From Pseudoscleropodium purum (lineage: Eukaryota; Streptophyta; Bryopsida; Hypnales; Brachytheciaceae): a stretch of 64,000 bases of DNA. Shown in pieces: positions 59,102 through 64,000 of this stretch. Both the position numbers and the translations under genes were made by a program. The notes beneath the pieces are model-generated. The model had not been told where the DNA came from. It saw only the letters and a program-made list of their open reading frames with translations, and did not search any database. Within the stretch, counting starts at the first letter, position 1. Each line of letters begins with the position of its first letter. Location of the stretch: the NCBI GenBank assembly GCA_963969395.1, contig OZ017801.1:8933611-8997610 (forward strand), given 5' to 3'.

Positions 59102-60641
59102 TTTGGCTCACGGCGCTCTGTTGCAAATTCCAACAAAGGGCAACAGAGGCCAGGCGAGCTTGAAGAAGGCACGGCCGAATGATATCCCCTGTAAATGCAA
59201 TTTCAAAGCAGCAAAATCTAGCCTCTCGCACGCATGCTACTATTCTGACACCATCACAGTTCATTCTTGCTCAATCGTGTTGTGCGAATGACCAAAAGAT
59301 CGAATTAACTAACAAAGAGCGAGGCCAGTCTAGCTATAACTGCATTCGATTCAATACAAGACCGCACACATACTACTTCTTCTCGACGTCGCCGTCAACT
59401 AGTCAATTGCAAGCGAGCGCGTTTCTCCAGAAGCAGCTGGCATTCAAACTTCGAAGTTTGATTAACTAGCCGGGATTATGTGTATTCTTCAATATGACTG
59501 AGTCTGTCGAGACTCATTGGTTACGCACCACACGCGCTCATCTAGCTTGAAGTACGCTCACAGTCGATGACGAATTTGTCCTCGATCCCAGCTAGGTCAT
59601 CGTCCGGAGATTCCCTGAAGAGAAGAGCGCGTTTCTATCGAGTCTTTTCCCCACTAAACAAACTGCTTAAATTGTCCAGCTATCAAAAGATGGCGGCTTA
59701 CTAGCTAAAGGATAGCATGATATCAAACTAGGAAAAGTTAAAGAGGTTGCCCAAAGGTTAGTAAGTACCGGCCTTCAGAATCTGCTTACCTTGAACTGAG
59801 CTTCTGACTTAGTATAAGTGAAAATCATTTTATTTCATTTTATTTTTCAAAAATGGAATTTCATATTTTCTGTAAGTCATAAGTTTTCAAATTTTTGGTG
59901 AGAATTTGAAAATACTGTGATTTTTTCAAGTAAAGGTGAGGAAAACTCATATCAAGTATATTATGCCTCTTTGAAATTTCCACAAAAATTCATTTTAGGT
60001 ATAGTGTGGAACTTCATGCATTGTCAATTGTACCAATTGTTGGTAGTAATTCCCTTCTCGGCATCATGATAATGCACTTGGAGGAAGAACATGTCAGATA
60101 ATGATTTAGCATGGGGCCACCTACACTTAAGTTAACCAATTTCATCCTACCAAATTTTGAAAAATCACAAAAAAAATCATTTTTTGTTGAAATGTCTTGA
60201 TTCTATTTATAAATGACTTTTTTCAAACTTCTCAATCTCTAAAAAATACATGAGTTGACAACTAGCTTCTCCAAGGTACTTAGACAACAACTTTGCTTGC
60301 TAATGGGCATATATATAGTAGTAGTGTACTCTAAAAGTGACTATCCTTTTCAAATGGATCCTGTAATTAGATACAAAATGAACCTCAAATGGTCCTAGAA
60401 TAGATATTTGATAGACTTTTAATTGGTTGAAGATAAAGTGGAAACAACTTAAAAGTGTGTCAAAGATTGTTTTAATTAATGTTTAAATGTACATGGTTGG
60501 GTTCATTTTTAAATATAGTAATAGGTGAACATTTATGTATTTAAATAAAAAGTTAGCAAGCCAACTACTTTTGGGGAGAATGCACAATTTGAAAATGGAT
60601 TGGATACAAGTATGGTCATTTCAAGGACCCTTGCTTGTTAC
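59102..60641. other. Upstream region of receptor kinase, then AT-rich DNA
   Basis: 59102-59800 is GC-richer and probably holds the promoter and 5' UTR of the minus-strand receptor kinase. After that it is AT-rich with no gene. Confidence 0.4.
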
Positions 60642-61762
60642 TTAACCCTTAAAGGACCAAGCTATGTTTTTTTGGCAACATAGAGAATTTGGGCACTACA
60701 CTACCAATGGATTTTGTTGTTGTTTCTACTTAAATTTTTTATAGAGCATGTGCCCAAGGAGTAGCTTCAAGGCCTAATAATTTTCATAAATTTTGACTAC
60801 ATGGTCAAAAAGTTATTGCATGATATGCAATTTCTTTTACTATGTGATTTTCTATTATATACATCAAAAGCTTTGAATCATTCCATTGTGATTTATGAAA
60901 TAAAAGTTATGAGGACTTTTAGTTTACAAGGTGATCGCAAGAAACACTTGTCCTTTTTGAATGCCCCCTTGGTCTCCATGGAGGTGTTTTTCCTCATAAC
61001 TCTTGTGGTTTAAGTTTGTTTTAGCTTAAATTTGGAGGAGAGGTGCACGTTGTTGATCTAAACATTCCGTAATTTTTTCAATTTTTTCAAAAACAATTTA
61101 CTATTTTTAAGGTGGCCCCGATTGGGTGTCTACCTTGGTTGTTTTGGGGGTTCTTGGTCTTATTTGGGGACCAAAAATGCGATTCTAATGCCAAGGTTTT
61201 GACTTGTTGTAGGTGGGCTAACATTTTAAAGACATTTGATGAGATTTTTGGCAAAAAAACCAGTGTAAGAGTTGCACATGGGTTGAAAGTGGAGAGTGTT
61301 TATACAAGCATTATGAAGAAGGGAAAAAAAATTTTGATAAATTTTTTGTTCACATGCGCCGAAAGAGAAGATTAGAAAAATGAATTTTTTCTATTTTAAT
61401 TATTTCAATTCTTTTACTATTTTCTAAAAATTAAATTCAAAAATATCTATTTTTTTGCATTTTTCTAGGCCTCTTATGTTAGGCATAACTTTTAGAGATA
61501 AATTTTTTAGGCTTGAATTTTCACACATATATATTATTTTTAATGCTTTACAAATTATCCATATTTTATTTTATTTTTCAAATTTTTATTCCAAAAATCA
61601 TGAAATTCTAGTAATAAGGCTGCTTTGAGCCCCAAATGGCAAGTGTTTCTTGCAACTACCTTGCAGGTTGGTATAAAGTCTTTGAAAACTACTTTACCAT
61701 TTAACTCTATAAGGACGTTGCAAACCGTAGTGGTCCAATGGATGACTTTAGTGTTAAACTAT
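60642..61762. mobile_element. Partial TTAA-type element and AT-rich DNA
   Basis: Starts TTAACCCTTAAAGGACC. The first ~300 bp (TTGGCAACATAG, AATAATTTTCATAAATTTTGACTACATGG, AAAGTTATGAGG) parallel 46100-46420. The right end was not found. The open frames at 60801 and 61112 have no domain. Confidence 0.4.
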
Positions 61763-61996
61763 CATTAGAAGATTTTTGGGGCCTCTGGATACCTGCGAGT
61801 TATCACAGCCTACGAACGTAGGAAACAGGTTCGGCACAACGATCTGACGTGTCATGTCATTGACCAAATTTTATTTTATTTTATTTTAATGAAAACAAAA
61901 ATTCTGACAGCGAACTGTTCCCCTCGCTGCGGGGAACAGCTGCAGAGGAACAAGCCCGAAACAGGCTTCTGGACCCCCCAAAAAACTCTTCTAATG
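61763..61996 (-). mobile_element. MITE, CATTAGAAG family, copy C (234 bp)
   Basis: CATTAGAAGATTTTTGGGG at the left and CCCCAAAAAACTCTTCTAATG at the right, in inverse orientation to copies A and B. Internally, TGTTCCCC..GGGGAACA forms a short stem. Confidence 0.8.
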
Positions 61997-64000
61997 AGAA
62001 AAAGAGAGTGCACCTATTAATTCAACAATCAGAGAATTTTGGTGTACTTTGGTCATGCAGGCCGTGTTCCTACATGGTTAACAAGGAGAATCAAAGACAT
62101 CCGTGTTTCAATGCAGTGTGGGACTGCAATCGAAAATTCTGAATTCCCGAATTCCTTAATGGGAAAATAACACCAGACAGTTGAGTCCTCAGTCCTAGGC
62201 AGCTTTTTGTTTCAACCTTGTGCATTGCAACTCGTTAAGATCAACAACCATCCGTCAAAGGAAGTCAAGATTTATTCCACTTTATTTCGTGTTGACTGAG
62301 AAATTGGGACCAGTGACATCCCTGCAAAATTGCAAATAACTTACAGGAGTCAGCAACGTATTGAGTCATTGCCAAAGAGGCACAAGGGCCAAGTTGGCCA
62401 TTGATACCCTACGGATACCCTGTGTCATTGGTACCTTGTGGATACCCTGTGGGCAATGGCTTACATCAATGAAATACCAACTCAACACTCTTGAACAATG
62501 TTACAGACTTAGAAATGGAACATGCTGGTCAGTGTGGAAGGCAGCCTTTTTGGGTACAGATGTGAACCATGCACTAAAAATATATATATCAAAAGCACTT
62601 GTAGGTGGTCAAACCATTTTGGAAGATTTTTTTTTTTTTTTTTCCAGAAGAGCGCTTTTGTTGTACATAGAAGGATTCTCTATCATCCATCAGACCACTC
62701 ATGTCCTTGGAGGGTACCTTAGAAGGATAGGCCCATGACTTGTTTTTATTTCAAGCCTCATAATTGTGCATCACTCTACTTGCCGCCATTTTGCAATTGT
62801 AATATTTCTTGCATTTTGTAACAGTATTCACGATTATTTCAAGGGCCCTGTCAGATTAGAAAAATATATTTTTTTTATTTCAATTTTTTTTGGTAATGTA
62901 TGCACCTTTAAAATGAAGGTAGTTAGTGAAAAGAAAAGTCTAGGAAAATTTTTTAAGTAGGAAAACTAGAAAAGTGCCAAATCTCAAGAAATGAATATTT
63001 TGATTTTTAAAATTAATTTAAAAAATAAAATTATATATATATATATATATATAAATAATGAATAAATACAAATCATTCATTTGTGACAAACCTATGGAGA
63101 TGGTCACTCATCAAAAAAATCACCAAAATAATATTTTATATGTTTCAAAATGCATAATGGAAGAAGATTACTTTGTAAGACTTCAATCTACACCACGTGA
63201 AATAAATTACTTTTAGAATTCCTTTAAATAATATCTACAAGTCTGCTAGAAGACCATCTCTTTCAATTTCAGCTCTAAATTTGTTTTTTTGGATACTAAA
63301 TGATACTAAAAAAACCTAAATTGGCAAGTATGACATGAAATTGGGGGTTATTTTTTAATAGTAAAATATTTTGAAAATTGCAAAAAAATTAGACAAAGTT
63401 TATAATAGTCATGAGTACCTATTTTATAAATTTTGAGTCATTTGGAGCCAAAATGCAAAAGTTATGGCCTATAATCAAAAGAACATATAGGATTTGATAC
63501 CCATTTGGACAAGTGTTTTTAGGATTGTTTCTTGTAATCATCCCTAGATATTAATAAAAAAAATAGAGATGAAATATTCATTTGCTACAAGTGATAAAAT
63601 TTTCAAATTCTTTTGGAAAAAATTTAAATCACTATGAATTATTTTAGAAAAATACAAAAGAATTCATATCAAATATAAAATATATTAAAAAAATCTAAAT
63701 TTTTTACCATAGATGCATATTATAGTATATAACATCATGGGATAAAACAAAGTAACCATGTCACTCTAAAATTAGAAAATCAACAAATCCATTGTGTAGA
63801 CTCAAAGTTCATTTTGCTATATAAATACTAAAATTTATGAATTTTCCAAAATTTCAGATTGGAATAGAAATTGCACTTGATAAGGTTCATTTCATTACAC
63901 GGACTCAAATTCAAAAAATATCATTTTTATGGCTAAAATTCACATTAAGAATAAATGGCAAGAAATCAAGCCAAAATTCATGACTAACAAGAGTGATCCG
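61997..64000. other. AT-rich intergenic stretch with (AT)n
   Basis: No gene. Contains short ATACCCTGTG-type repeats at 62405-62455 and an (AT)n microsatellite at 63032-63054. The end near 63770-64000 is related to 48665-48870. Confidence 0.45.

Noticed and set aside
62296..62345. Possible fragment of the receptor-kinase LRR exon (GACATCCCTGCAAAATT)
   Set aside because: The match to the border near 56205 is only about 17 bases and includes intron sequence; chance or a tiny duplication cannot be told apart.
62401..62460. ATACCCTGTG-type repeats as a regulatory array or CRISPR-like array
   Set aside because: Only three irregular partial units; no regular spacers, and the genome is eukaryotic.

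Overview
The window is nuclear DNA from a green plant, most likely a land plant. The genes have many short GT..AG introns and lie in AT-rich, transposon-filled intergenic sequence. They include a cytosolic isoleucyl-tRNA synthetase, an AP-2 mu adaptin very close to plant AP2M, a dirigent protein (a land-plant family) and an LRR receptor kinase. Plant-type telo-boxes (AAACCCTAA) lie near two genes. The gag of the LTR retrotransposon reminds me of chromoviruses shared by fungi and early-diverging plants, so a non-seed plant is possible, but I cannot fix the lineage from sequence alone.

Layout. 1-5720 (-): most of a cytosolic IleRS gene, running off the left edge. 5.9-11.1 kb: AT-rich DNA with degenerate ~450-bp repeats. 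11,137-20,644: a 9.5-kb Ty3/gypsy-type element with a 5-bp target duplication. Its inside is rearranged into a head-to-head palindrome with two 1,482-bp arms, and its integrase is broken by a ~2.5-kb insert. 24,956-29,721 (+): a complete 13-exon AP2M gene. 31.0-31.7 kb: a large foldback element. 32,065-33,286 (-): a complete 3-exon dirigent gene. 34.4-35.1 kb: a LINE remnant. 35.6-40.4 kb: TIR elements, a direct duplication, a dirigent gene fragment, and a tandem repeat carrying a copy of the end of the next gene. 40,451-40,876 (-): a small gene that may encode complex I subunit NDUFA7/B14.5a. 42,969-43,170: a GC-rich hAT-type MITE with a perfect 8-bp target duplication. 44-52.6 kb: AT-rich DNA with TIR elements and a strong hairpin. 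52,666-59,101 (-): an LRR receptor-kinase gene with an apparent 1-base frameshift in the kinase C-lobe. 59.1-64 kb: AT-rich intergenic DNA with MITEs.

The host genes are unrelated housekeeping, trafficking, cell-wall/lignan-type and signalling genes; there is no operon or cluster logic. I found no new defence or metabolic system. The most unusual objects are the palindromic retroelement, which sits in a repeat whose empty paralogue lies 1.3 kb away, and several TIR families, one with TTAA-flanked termini that contain the plant telomeric heptamer.
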